Shown here piece after piece: positions 1 through 6,511 of a stretch of DNA of 8,269 bases. Made by a program: the position numbers and the translations under genes. The stretch is from PUPG01 sp031323845 (lineage in GTDB: Bacteria; Bacteroidota; Bacteroidia; Bacteroidales; UBA7960). The notes below the pieces were generated by a model. It did not search any database. It was not told the DNA's origin and saw only the letters and a list, made by a program, of their open reading frames with translations. Each line of letters opens with the position of its first letter. Position 1 is the first letter of the stretch. The DNA lies in the NCBI GenBank assembly GCA_031323845.1, contig JAVIYP010000087.1, forward strand, positions 1 through 8,269, read 5' to 3'.

Positions 1-108
1 CGACAGGAAGGCAAAAGCCGTCGTCAGTGGGTTCACAATTACAAAGATACCTGCAATGGTGATGAGCAGGTAAGACAAGGTAGTTTGCAGTAATTCAATA
101 AATTCCAT
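1..108 (-). CDS. MarC family membrane protein, N-terminal fragment (cut by window edge)
   Basis: Only the first 36 codons are in the window; the gene runs off the left edge. The peptide begins MEFIELLQTT and continues into a hydrophobic helix (about residues 12-27) ending in VNPLTTAFAFLS. The helix plus the NPLTT signature matches the first membrane segment of MarC/YchE (NAAT) family proteins, which are six-helix inner-membrane proteins of poorly defined transport function. The ATG at 106-108 is chosen because the helix sits at the normal distance from it. Upstream, on the minus strand, TCTCTTTG (174-181) is one mismatch from the TAnnTTTG element, so the promoter is uncertain. It reads in the same direction as the kinase gene, 333 nt away, and is probably a separate unit. 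Family call fairly sure; specific function unknown. Confidence 0.75.
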   Translation of the reverse strand, partial: MEFIELLQTTLSYLLITIAGIFVIVNPLTTAFAFLS

Positions 109-441
109 AACGCGTAAAGTAATTCAATTAACAATTCAATTGCGGTTATTTCAATGGTCATTTTTATTAAACACAAAGAGAATTCACCCTCTTCAGCACG
201 CTAATATAAGAAAACCTCCTGTTTTTTCCAAAGCAGGGCGGTTAACTCAAACGCTGACGCACCCCCGTTACGAGATACTTTTATGCCTTACCCGAAAATT
301 CGCGGTGAAGTTTGGTCAGCCCGGAAAAAGGAAGCGTGGAGTATACTGTTTAAAAGACTACACGTAAAAATTGTAAAAACGAGTTGCGAATGCAGGTGCG
401 GATTACCTCGGATAGTCTACACGAAAACCAGTGTCTGCATA
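109..441. other. Intergenic spacer, no supported gene
   Basis: This 333-nt stretch lies between the MarC start and the kinase stop, both on the minus strand. Reading frames here are short and show no family signature. The octamer AATTCAAT occurs at 121-128 and 133-140, with a third copy inside the MarC start region at 92-99. I see no convincing rho-independent terminator for the kinase: the best stem, AGGT/ACCT around 394-408, has only 4 bp. No tRNA or known RNA was recognised. Confidence 0.5.
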
Positions 442-1944
442 TCACCGGGGCTCTGCCTGAGGTTCGGAAGTTTGCTCCAGGGGAACTGTGCAATAAAAGG
501 TTGTGCCTTTACCCGGTTCCGAATCAAACCAAATGCGTCCACCCAGTTTTTCGACAAGTTCACGGCAGATCAGCAAGCCAAAACCAGTTCCCGTTTCGCC
601 ATTGGTACCAGTGGTGGTAAACTTTTCAGCAACATCCCATATTAAAGGCAAATCATCGGGCTTGATACCCACCCCGTTATCCGAAACTGAAAATACCATA
701 TAGTTACCGTCAGGTTCAGCCTGAATGTCAATGCGGCCATGCTCGTGACTAAACTTTATGGCGTTTGAAACGAGGTTATTAAGCACCGTGTACAGCATGT
801 GTTCGTCCGCAAATACCTTTCCCGACGAAGCTGCCGGACAGCTAATGGAGATATGCTTCTCATCAACTTTTGGTTTAAGGTTACTGACCACGGATGAGCA
901 TATCGGCAACACATCAGTTTCACCGGGTTTGGGAGGCACCTTATCTGACTGTAGCATAACCCATTCCAGAATGTCTTCGAGTAAGCTGTAGGCGTGCGAA
1001 GCCTGTGACCGGATAATGTTAACCAGCTCCCTTATGCGCTCCCTGCTTAAGGAATCAACATCGTTGTGCAAAATATCTGCAAATCCCAGAATGCCGTTAA
1101 ACGGGCTTCTGAGATCGTGTGATAGAATGGAGATCAGGGTGTCTTTTGATTCATTGAGTTCCTTGAGCCTCTGTTCATTCTCTTTTAAGCTCAGTTCAAC
1201 GTTCTTTTTTGCTGTGATGTCCGTAATCATTCCGATTACCTCCTTCACATTCCCGTCTGAATCCTTCAAAACGGAAACGGACAAATCACCCCAGACACAC
1301 TGGCCGTCCTTGCGGACATACCTCTTCTCCAGCCTGTAATTGTCACGTTTACCTTCAACCAGATCGAGAAAATACTTCCGGGTAAACGCTAAATCATCGG
1401 GATGCGTAAGGTCTTCAATAGTCTTTTGTTTTAACTCCTCCGCACTGTACCCCAAATAATCCCGGTACCACTTATTGTTGAAAAGAATTTTCCCCTGCCT
1501 GTCCGTTATACTGATCCCAAGGTTGGCGTTAGTGAATATCGTCCTTAACTTTTCTTCGTTTTCACGGAGCGCTAACTCTGTTTGCTTTTTTGTGGATATA
1601 TCCTGATAAATGGCAATTACGGACAATTCTCCTGACTGCAGCGTAAAAGGCCTGCCTGTTATGGAAACATGAATAAGCCGGTTATTTTTGGTTTTCCTGA
1701 CAGTTTCCAAGTCTACACTTTTGCCCGATGCAACCCTTGATGTCGCATCCCGGCCTTCAATTTTCAGATGGTCGGGTACGATTAAATCGTTGATCTTATT
1801 ACCCAGGGCTTCTTCACAGGTATATCCGAACAGATCGACAAACCCATGATTGCAGTCAATGACGCAGTCGTGCCTGTCAAGCAAAACCACACCTGCGGGC
1901 AAACCCTGGAACAGATGCCGGAAATATATCGACTCGTTATTCAT
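442..1944 (-). CDS. PAS-PAS sensor histidine kinase (soluble)
   Basis: This 500-residue protein is a complete cytoplasmic hybrid of two sensor PAS domains and a kinase core; it should autophosphorylate on His and pass phosphate to a response regulator. PAS1 spans about 8-117 and PAS2 about 133-245, the latter with a PAC-type tail (KDGQCVWGDLSVSVLKD, then MITDITAKK). A short linker coiled coil follows (about 246-268). The HisKA H-box SHDLRSPFNGI places the phospho-acceptor at His276. The HATPase domain has an N-box (NLVSNAIKFS, Asn394), G1 box DNGVGI (Asp422) and G2 box GTGFGL (452-457), then LGGRIWFDSEPGKGTTF near the end. No transmembrane helix or signal peptide is visible, so the input is probably an intracellular ligand or redox state bound by PAS. 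No response regulator gene is adjacent, so it is an orphan within this window. The start is the ATG at 1942-1944, without a Shine-Dalgarno sequence. Confidence 0.93.
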   Translation of the reverse strand: MNNESIYFRHLFQGLPAGVVLLDRHDCVIDCNHGFVDLFGYTCEEALGNKINDLIVPDHLKIEGRDATSRVASGKSVDLETVRKTKNNRLIHVSITGRPFTLQSGELSVIAIYQDISTKKQTELALRENEEKLRTIFTNANLGISITDRQGKILFNNKWYRDYLGYSAEELKQKTIEDLTHPDDLAFTRKYFLDLVEGKRDNYRLEKRYVRKDGQCVWGDLSVSVLKDSDGNVKEVIGMITDITAKKNVELSLKENEQRLKELNESKDTLISILSHDLRSPFNGILGFADILHNDVDSLSRERIRELVNIIRSQASHAYSLLEDILEWVMLQSDKVPPKPGETDVLPICSSVVSNLKPKVDEKHISISCPAASSGKVFADEHMLYTVLNNLVSNAIKFSHEHGRIDIQAEPDGNYMVFSVSDNGVGIKPDDLPLIWDVAEKFTTTGTNGETGTGFGLLICRELVEKLGGRIWFDSEPGKGTTFYCTVPLEQTSEPQAEPR

Positions 1945-2009
1945 AGAAAAACTATGTTAACCGGTCATTATTACAATCGTGAATATAAATAGAAAAGCCA
2001 TCAGCCAAG

Positions 2010-2044
2010 CAAAAATACAAATAAAATTAACATCTGCCTTCAAA
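2010..2044 (-). promoter_or_regulatory. Predicted promoter of the histidine kinase gene
   Basis: On the minus strand, TATTTTTG (2010-2017) matches the Bacteroidota -7 consensus TAnnTTTG exactly. TTTG (2041-2044) lies 23 nt upstream, at the long end of the accepted spacing for the -33 element. Transcription would start near 2003 and leave a leader of about 60 nt before the ATG at 1944. Confidence 0.45.
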
Positions 2045-2059
2045 ACCGTATTTCATTTA

Positions 2060-2111
2060 GGGCAGGCTCATCTGTATGGTCAAAAATGATTCAGCACCGG
2101 ACTCATAATCC
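2060..2111 (+). other. Possible degenerate tRNA-Met(CAT) fragment
   Basis: Bases 2093-2111 read AGCACCGGACTCATAATCC, which looks like the end of a D-arm plus the anticodon arm of an elongator tRNA-Met, including the loop CTCATAA with anticodon CAT. Just upstream, GCTCATCTG (2066-2074) and TGGTCA (2077-2082) resemble D-arm sequence, but an extra stretch (AAAATGATTC) interrupts them. The 3' side of the anticodon stem is degraded (TCCTT instead of TCCGG, so only GGA/TCC still pairs). No T-arm with a TTCRA loop follows. It is therefore not a functional tRNA; it could be a relic such as an old integration-site remnant, or coincidence. Confidence 0.2.
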
Positions 2112-2388
2112 TTAATATTCCGCGGGGCAACAAAGCTTACACCTTATTCTTATGCCTACTAAATCCATCATCAGCATCCAAAACATTCACAATCTAAAGC
2201 TCTTTAAAACTTTTACCGGTCTGAAAAACCAACTTTTTATCACAACATTTCAAACAATTATCGATTCCTGAGCCTCCTGCAACGACGTCTTGCAGCTGCG
2301 AACGGCAAAATACCATTTTTTTATGTGAAAGTCAAAACTTTATAAATCAGGCAGCGTTTTTTCATAAACCAAATATGCAGAAACGGGC

Positions 2389-2421
2389 TCTGTATCAGCC
2401 TGAAAAATTAGTTTATCTTTG
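2389..2421 (+). promoter_or_regulatory. Predicted promoter of nfo
   Basis: TATCTTTG (2414-2421) matches TAnnTTTG exactly. TCTG (2389-2392), one mismatch from TTTG, lies 21 nt upstream as a possible -33 element. The start of transcription would be near 2428. That rules out the in-frame GTG at 2421 as a start codon and supports the ATG at 2463, giving a leader of about 35 nt. Confidence 0.55.
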
Positions 2422-2462
2422 TGATTACAGTTTATCATGAACAAGCTGTAAATGCAACAATT

Positions 2463-3308
2463 ATGAAATATCTTGGAGCCCATGTAAGTACGGCAGGCGG
2501 AGTGGAGCAAGCTCCATTGAACGCCCATGCCATTGGAGCCAGGGCCTTTGCACTGTTTACCAAAAACCAGCGGCAATGGGTGTCGCCACCTTTGACTAAG
2601 GAAAGCATCAGGGCCTTTAAAAGCCGTTGTGAACAATATGGTTTTGCAGCTTTTCAGATCCTGCCTCACGACAGTTACCTGATCAATTTGGGACATCCGG
2701 AGAAAGCCGCCCTGGATAAGTCGCGCAAGGCATTTCTGGATGAGATGCAGCGTTGTGAGTTGCTGGGACTTGACAGGTTAAACTTCCATCCGGGGAGTCA
2801 TCTCAACAAAACCGATGAAGAAAGCTGCCTTAAAACCATTGCCAGGTCGGTGAACCTCGCCCTGGATGCCACCCGCGGGGTAATGGCCGTAATTGAAAAC
2901 ACGGCCGGGCAAGGCACCAATATGGGGCGGCGTTTTGAGGAGCTGGCATTTATCATCGATCACATTGAAGACAAATCCAGGGTAGGTGTTTGCATCGACA
3001 CGGCTCATGCTTATTCGGCCGGCTATGATTTAAAAAGCGATGTTGGCTTCGAACAAACCATTCAGGAGTTCGACCGTGTCATCGGACTGAGTTACCTGAA
3101 AGGTATGCACCTGAACGATTCCAAAAAGGATTTTGGCTCACGGGTTGACCGCCACGAGCTCATCGGCCATGGCACCCTGGGGGCCGGTGTCTTCACCCGC
3201 ATCATGAACGATGCGCGCTTCGACAACATACCCTTGATCCTGGAAACGCCGGAGCCGGAGAAATGGCAGGAGGAGATCGCTTTTTTATATTCCTCGGTGC
3301 AACACTAA
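2463..3308 (+). CDS. nfo: Endonuclease IV (deoxyribonuclease IV, AP endonuclease)
   Basis: This 281-residue protein is endonuclease IV, the zinc enzyme that cleaves the DNA backbone 5' of abasic sites and removes blocking 3' groups in base-excision repair. It is a TIM-barrel protein, close to the 285 residues of E. coli Nfo. The N-terminus MKYLGAHVSTAGG and the segment ALFTKNQRQW are hallmark sequences. All nine metal ligands are present at the same numbers as in E. coli: His69, His109, Glu145, Asp179, His182, His216, Asp229, His231 and Glu261, within signatures such as NFHPGSH, IENTAGQG, CIDTAHAY and ILETPEP. The ATG at 2463 is chosen because homology begins there and the -7 box at 2414-2421 excludes earlier starts. 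It has its own promoter and no obvious operon partner. Confidence 0.98.
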   Translation: MKYLGAHVSTAGGVEQAPLNAHAIGARAFALFTKNQRQWVSPPLTKESIRAFKSRCEQYGFAAFQILPHDSYLINLGHPEKAALDKSRKAFLDEMQRCELLGLDRLNFHPGSHLNKTDEESCLKTIARSVNLALDATRGVMAVIENTAGQGTNMGRRFEELAFIIDHIEDKSRVGVCIDTAHAYSAGYDLKSDVGFEQTIQEFDRVIGLSYLKGMHLNDSKKDFGSRVDRHELIGHGTLGAGVFTRIMNDARFDNIPLILETPEPEKWQEEIAFLYSSVQH

Positions 3309-3462
3309 AAACTTTGCTCTTTCGCAGAGACTTCAGTTACCATGCCTTACTTGCTTCTGCTTTTTCGGGAAAACTGCAGTTACCTTACGCTGCTTGTTCC
3401 GAATGAGGCAGGTAACTCCCGTAGTGAACAAAACGCAGCTTTCAGACCTTATTTATTTTGTT

Positions 3463-3491
3463 TTAGATAAATTAATTTATTTATTATCTAA
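3463..3491. repeat. Small AT-rich inverted repeat
   Basis: TTAGATAA (3463-3470) and TTATCTAA (3484-3491) are perfect inverted copies separated by 13 nt, in a block of almost pure A/T. Thermodynamically weak as RNA, it could be an operator half-site pair or chance in AT-rich DNA. Confidence 0.3.
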
Positions 3492-3601
3492 TTAATCATT
3501 TATTTAGCATAAATTATCACGTGTCAACCAAATTAAAGCTGTTACTTTAACTCAAAGTGCTGAAAAACAGCATTCATAGAGTTGTAAACAACCTTTAGTT
3601 T

Positions 3602-3697
3602 TTTTGCGGCCTTTGCGTGGATACTTTGCGAGCTTCGCGTGGAATTTTTTATTCCTCGCAAAGAGCGCAAAGATAAAAATACGCAAAGAGCGCAAAG
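3602..3697. repeat. Imperfect palindrome of CTTTGCG / CGCAAAG units
   Basis: The left half carries TTTTGCG (3602-3608), CTTTGCG (3611-3617), CTTTGCG (3624-3630) and the variant CTTCGCG (3633-3639). The right half carries four exact CGCAAAG units (3657-3663, 3666-3672, 3682-3688, 3691-3697). The halves are mirror-oriented around GGAAT-TTTTT-ATTCC (3641-3655) and align over about 45 bp with one 3-nt gap and a few mismatches, so the whole can fold into a hairpin about 96 nt long. Units of this kind, as I recall them, are dispersed intergenic repeats in environmental Bacteroidota. The array ends 3 nt before an ATG at 3701. It may act as a terminator or attenuator, a protein-binding array, or a mobile repeat. 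Confidence 0.8.
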
Positions 3698-3757
3698 GAA
3701 ATGATTATCTATGGTCATTTGTCAGAAGCCAAAGCAGAGCATGATTTATCAACCAAT

Positions 3758-4612
3758 ATGAACAAACCAGACCTCCTGATAAAAAACAAGATACACACCA
3801 TTCGTGGTGTGCAGGTAATGCTCGACAGTGACCTGGCGGAGCTGTATGGTGTATCAACAAAAAGATTGAACGAACAGGTTAAGAGGAATAATGACCGTTT
3901 TCCCGCGGACTTTATGTTTCAATTAGGCTTCGACGAGCTCAATCTTTTGAGGTCGCATTTTGCGACCTCAAGCACACACGGTGGGAGGAGATATGCAATT
4001 TATGCCTTCACAGAGCAAGGTGTAGCCATGCTTTCATCAGTTCTGAGAAGCAAAAAAGCTGTCGAAATTAACATACTGATCATGCGGGCCTTTGTTGAAA
4101 TGCGACGTTTTCTGGTCAACAACGCTGCTGTTTTTGAAAAGTTTCACCAAATTGATCAGAAATTCCTGCAACATGATGAAAACTTCAGCAAGCTGTTTGA
4201 TGCATTAGAGAAAAAGAAGTTAACACCCAACCAGGGCATCTTTTTCAACGGGCAAGTGTTTGATGCCTTTGTGTTTATTTCGAAACTCATAAAAACAGCT
4301 AAAAGCCGTATTGTGCTGATTGATAACTATGTGGACGAAAATACCCTGCAGCTGTTTTCCGATAAGAACAGTGAAGTATCCGTAAAGATCTGCACCAAAA
4401 ACCTTAATCAAAAGCTTTTATTGGCAAAAGACAAGTTTAACCATCAACATGGCGGACTCCAGATTACCAGATTTGGAGACAGTCACGACCGGTTTATCAT
4501 GATTGACGATGAGGTGTACCACATCGGGGCCAACCTTAAAGATCTGGGAAAGAAATGGTTTGCATTTTCGAAACTTGCGATGGAGGCTGAAATCATTTTA
4601 TCCAGACTCTGA
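3758..4612 (+). CDS. ORF6N domain protein with C-terminal PLD-like region
   Basis: This 284-residue protein has a typical ORF6N (KilA-N-related, phage-type DNA-binding) N-terminal domain. Its signatures are IRGVQVMLDSDLAELYGV (about 15-32), NDRFPADFMFQL (45-56) and YAFTEQGVAML (82-92), followed by a charged, probably helical linker (about 100-155). The C-terminal part (about 165-284) contains IVLIDNYVDE (185-194) and HDRFIMID followed by GANLKDLGKKW. This fits the phospholipase-D motif HxKx4Dx6GS with Lys replaced by Arg and Ser by Ala (His243, Arg245, Asp250, Gly257). Single-motif PLD nucleases act as dimers, so a nuclease role is possible but inferred. An in-frame ATG at 3701 would add 19 residues, but it starts directly at the repeat array and the extension is unlike the family; 3758 matches the usual N-terminus. 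The stop lies 9 nt from the stop of the convergent cupin gene. Confidence 0.85.
   Translation: MNKPDLLIKNKIHTIRGVQVMLDSDLAELYGVSTKRLNEQVKRNNDRFPADFMFQLGFDELNLLRSHFATSSTHGGRRYAIYAFTEQGVAMLSSVLRSKKAVEINILIMRAFVEMRRFLVNNAAVFEKFHQIDQKFLQHDENFSKLFDALEKKKLTPNQGIFFNGQVFDAFVFISKLIKTAKSRIVLIDNYVDENTLQLFSDKNSEVSVKICTKNLNQKLLLAKDKFNHQHGGLQITRFGDSHDRFIMIDDEVYHIGANLKDLGKKWFAFSKLAMEAEIILSRL
3947..3971. repeat. Perfect 11-bp-arm palindrome inside the ORF6N gene
   Basis: TTGAGGTCGCA (3947-3957) and TGCGACCTCAA (3961-3971) are exact inverted copies around a TTT loop, inside coding sequence for LRSHFATS (residues 64-71 from the 3758 start). It would form a stable mRNA hairpin and is a good two-fold-symmetric site for a dimeric DNA-binding protein. 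It is unrelated in sequence to the CTTTGCG array upstream. Confidence 0.85.
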
Positions 4613-4621
4613 AGATCACGT

Positions 4622-4951
4622 TCATCCCTTCGCCTTGATCATCGTCAACAGCATTTTGAACTTCTCCGTGGCAATAACGGCATGCGGTATGTCAGCCGGC
4701 ATGATGATGGTCTCCCCCTCATCCATGATGAACGACTCACCCGCTATTATGATCTCAACCCGGCCTTCAACAACCTGAACCATGGCATCATAAGGTGCCG
4801 TGTGCTCGCTTAACCGCTGCCCCTTGTCAAAGGCAAACAAACTGATGTTGCCGGCCGGCTTTTCCAAAACACGCTTGCTCACAATACCGTTTGCTGCATA
4901 GCTGATGTCCTTTTTGAAATTTATGATCGTGCTCTTTTCGAAAGTACTCAT
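4622..4951 (-). CDS. Small cupin domain protein
   Basis: A 109-residue single-domain cupin, about the usual length for small stand-alone members. The beta-barrel core runs from about 35 to 105. Motif 1 is GQRLSEHTAPYDAMVQVVEGR (44-64) and motif 2 is GETIIMPADIPHAV (79-92). His50 and His90 match metal-ligand positions, but motif 1 has only one His where the classical form is HxH, so metal binding may be altered and the function may be ligand sensing rather than catalysis. No signal peptide is present, so it should be cytoplasmic. The start is the ATG at 4949-4951, just ahead of the conserved fold, with no Shine-Dalgarno. It converges on the ORF6N gene and is divergent from corA. The substrate cannot be told from sequence. 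Confidence 0.88.
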   Translation of the reverse strand: MSTFEKSTIINFKKDISYAANGIVSKRVLEKPAGNISLFAFDKGQRLSEHTAPYDAMVQVVEGRVEIIIAGESFIMDEGETIIMPADIPHAVIATEKFKMLLTMIKAKG

Positions 4952-5051
4952 CTGATTTACTGTTTTTATGTGTGGATACTTTTATTTAACTGAAAATGTA
5001 TTGATTAGATTTATGTTAGCATGATAATGAGAATAAAGGTACTTAATTGCA

Positions 5052-5059
5052 CAAATATA
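5052..5059 (-). promoter_or_regulatory. Predicted -7 element of the cupin gene
   Basis: On the minus strand, TATATTTG matches TAnnTTTG exactly. It would start transcription near 5045 and give a leader of about 94 nt. A TTTG (5072-5075) lies only 12 nt upstream, too close for a normal -33 element, so the promoter rests on the -7 match alone. Confidence 0.4.
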
Positions 5060-5224
5060 CGGATATTTTAACAAATAACTGACTGTTACGCGAAATATTT
5101 TAAAAAACACATTGATTTAAGGCATAACCTGTCGGGTATTCAGAAAAACCTGCTTTCTTGATGGAAATTTCACATCAAAACAAACAAAAAACAACATTTC
5201 AGAAGCATCTGTCAGGAGAAATAC

Positions 5225-5232
5225 TAACTTTG
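5225..5232 (+). promoter_or_regulatory. Predicted -7 element of corA
   Basis: TAACTTTG matches TAnnTTTG exactly. TTTC (5197-5200) lies 24 nt upstream as a weak -33 candidate. Transcription would start near 5239, just past the in-frame ATG at 5234, which argues that this ATG is not the translation start and leaves a leader of about 130 nt before 5372. Confidence 0.45.
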
Positions 5233-5371
5233 AATGCAGCAAGCGGTCTATAAACCAGTTGTCGCGTTCTCATCAGGAAAATCATTTATTACGCTGAATG
5301 ACAGTATTTTTACGAAACGAACAGATTTACAGGCAGCCAGGCAAAACCGAAGTATAAAACCATCGCATCTT

Positions 5372-6445
5372 ATGGAAAGCATCAAGAAACTAACCAGGGG
5401 AGCGCTTCTGAACAGGAAAAAAACCGATCCCGGAACGTTTGTATTTACCGGCGAGAATAAAAATGAGCGTGTTGATATCCAGCTCTTTAAATACAACATC
5501 GAAGAATGTGTTGAAATAAAGAACATCAAACCGGAGGATATTGAACCGTTTACCGGCAACGCACACTTTCACTGGCTAAACATCCACGGGCTGAGCGACA
5601 CTGAGCTTATTTCCCATATTTGTAAAAAACAAAACATACACAACCTGGCCATCCAGGATATCCTTGACATCAATCAACGACCAAAATTCCTGGAGTATGA
5701 AACATTTTCCTTCCTCACCATTAAATCGATTGTGCCATCAAACAAGCAACTGATTGTCGAACAGATCAGTTTTGCATTCGGTAGCGGCTTTCTGATTTCT
5801 TTCCAGGAGCGAAAAGGAGATCATTTTGAGCATTTAAGGCACAGATTGAGAGAAAAGAAGGGACTGCTGAGAGAGCGGGGTCCGGATTTTTTGCTCTATA
5901 CAATGCTTGAAGCCATTCTCGATAACTACTTTAAGACGCTGCAACAGCTGGATGTGGATGTGGACAAGCTAAATTTCCTTGAGTCGGGCCCGGATCTGTC
6001 ACCCGGAGCTTTGGCCATGATAGAAAACTATAAAAAGCACGTGCATAACATCCGGAAAGCCGTTTTGCCCGTGAAAGAATTCACGCTGATGGTTGAACGC
6101 GGTGCAAATCAATATGTTGAAAAGAGGCATTTGAAATATTTTTTAGAAATTAAAGACCTATGTCTGACCTTGCTGGACAGTTGCGATGACCTGCTTTCGT
6201 CACTGGAAAGCAGCACCAACTTATTTTTCTCAATCCAGGGCCATCGAACGAATCAGGTAATGAAAACACTGACCATGGTAGCCACCATCTTCATTCCCCT
6301 TACTTTTATTGCAGGTATTTATGGGATGAATTTTCACTACATGCCTGAACTGGATTGGAAATACGGTTACGCAGCAGTATGGGGACTTTTCATTTTAATT
6401 ATCGGTGGGATGGTGTGGTATTTCCGAAAGAGAAAGTGGTTTTGA
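5372..6445 (+). CDS. corA: CorA family magnesium/cobalt transport protein
   Basis: This 357-residue protein is a CorA-type pentameric inner-membrane channel for Mg2+ (also Co2+). The large cytoplasmic N-terminal domain (about 1-240) leads into the long stalk helix (about 240-295). The pore helix begins around HRTNQVMKTLTMVATIF (291-307). The invariant GMN selectivity motif is at 318-320 in IYGMNF and is followed by the periplasmic loop MPEL. The second membrane helix (about 331-350) ends in the basic C-terminus FRKRKWF, which stays in the cytoplasm. The length and the TM1-GMN-TM2 order are standard. The ATG at 5372 is chosen because family homology starts around MESIKKLTRG and because the -7 box at 5225-5232 makes an earlier in-frame ATG (5234) unlikely. 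The leader of about 130 nt could hold regulation. The porin gene follows 66 nt downstream on the same strand. Confidence 0.95.
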   Translation: MESIKKLTRGALLNRKKTDPGTFVFTGENKNERVDIQLFKYNIEECVEIKNIKPEDIEPFTGNAHFHWLNIHGLSDTELISHICKKQNIHNLAIQDILDINQRPKFLEYETFSFLTIKSIVPSNKQLIVEQISFAFGSGFLISFQERKGDHFEHLRHRLREKKGLLRERGPDFLLYTMLEAILDNYFKTLQQLDVDVDKLNFLESGPDLSPGALAMIENYKKHVHNIRKAVLPVKEFTLMVERGANQYVEKRHLKYFLEIKDLCLTLLDSCDDLLSSLESSTNLFFSIQGHRTNQVMKTLTMVATIFIPLTFIAGIYGMNFHYMPELDWKYGYAAVWGLFILIIGGMVWYFRKRKWF

Positions 6446-6449
6446 CACG

Positions 6450-6470
6450 AAAAATGCCGCATTTTTTTTT
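6450..6470 (+). terminator. Weak intrinsic terminator candidate after corA
   Basis: AAAAATG (6450-6456) and CATTTTT (6460-6466) pair around a CCG loop, and a run of nine T (6462-6470) overlaps the 3' arm. The stem is mostly A-T, so termination would be partial at best, and read-through into the porin gene is plausible. Confidence 0.35.
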
Positions 6471-6511
6471 AAGACAGCAGTCATTTCTAACAGTTATAAA
6501 AACACATACAC

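Larger units (their letters stand above)
1945..2462. other. Divergent intergenic region between kinase and nfo
   Basis: These 518 nt separate two divergent genes. They hold the kinase promoter (2010-2044), the nfo promoter (2389-2421), a tRNA-Met-like stretch (2060-2111) and a small stem CTGCAA/TTGCAG at 2277-2295 enclosing GACGTC. The middle (about 2112-2270) is AT-rich with no gene that I can support. The spacer is longer than two promoters need, so a small RNA or a relic is possible, but nothing shows it directly. Confidence 0.5.
3309..3757. other. AT-rich spacer with repeats between nfo and the ORF6N gene
   Basis: About 450 nt without a supported gene. Its contents, in order: a degraded CTTTGC-like segment right after the nfo stop (3312-3325); an 8-bp inverted repeat AGTTACCT/AGGTAACT (3378-3385 and 3410-3417, loop 24); a strongly AT-rich block (about 3448-3530) containing TTAGATAA/TTATCTAA; then the CTTTGCG/CGCAAAG palindrome (3602-3697). 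No exact TAnnTTTG element was found for the downstream gene; TACTTTG at 3622-3628 is one base short. Confidence 0.55.
4952..5371. other. Divergent promoter region between cupin and corA
   Basis: This 420-nt AT-rich spacer contains the cupin -7 element (5052-5059), the corA -7 element (5225-5232) and the presumed long corA leader (about 5239-5371). Between 5060 and 5224 I see no gene, terminator or repeat that I can support. Confidence 0.5.

Noticed and set aside
283..645. Plus-strand frame of 120 codons overlapping the kinase gene
   Set aside because: Its 3' half is antisense to a well-supported kinase domain, and the translation has no recognisable family signature.
2277..2295. CTGCAA/TTGCAG stem as a terminator
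   Set aside because: It has a 6-bp stem without an adjacent T-run and no gene that ends next to it.
2421..2462. Upstream GTG start for nfo, adding 14 residues
   Set aside because: The GTG overlaps the exact -7 element at 2414-2421, and endonuclease IV homology begins at the ATG at 2463.
2340..2696. Minus-strand frame of 118 codons over the start of nfo
   Set aside because: It is antisense to the conserved nfo N-terminus and crosses its promoter.
3602..3697. CRISPR array reading of the CGCAAAG repeats
   Set aside because: The units are 7 nt, spaced by 2-9 nt and in mirror orientation; there are no spacers or cas genes.
6437..6444. TGGTTTTG as a porin promoter
   Set aside because: It has one mismatch to TAnnTTTG in the essential A position and no -33 partner, and it lies inside the corA 3' end.
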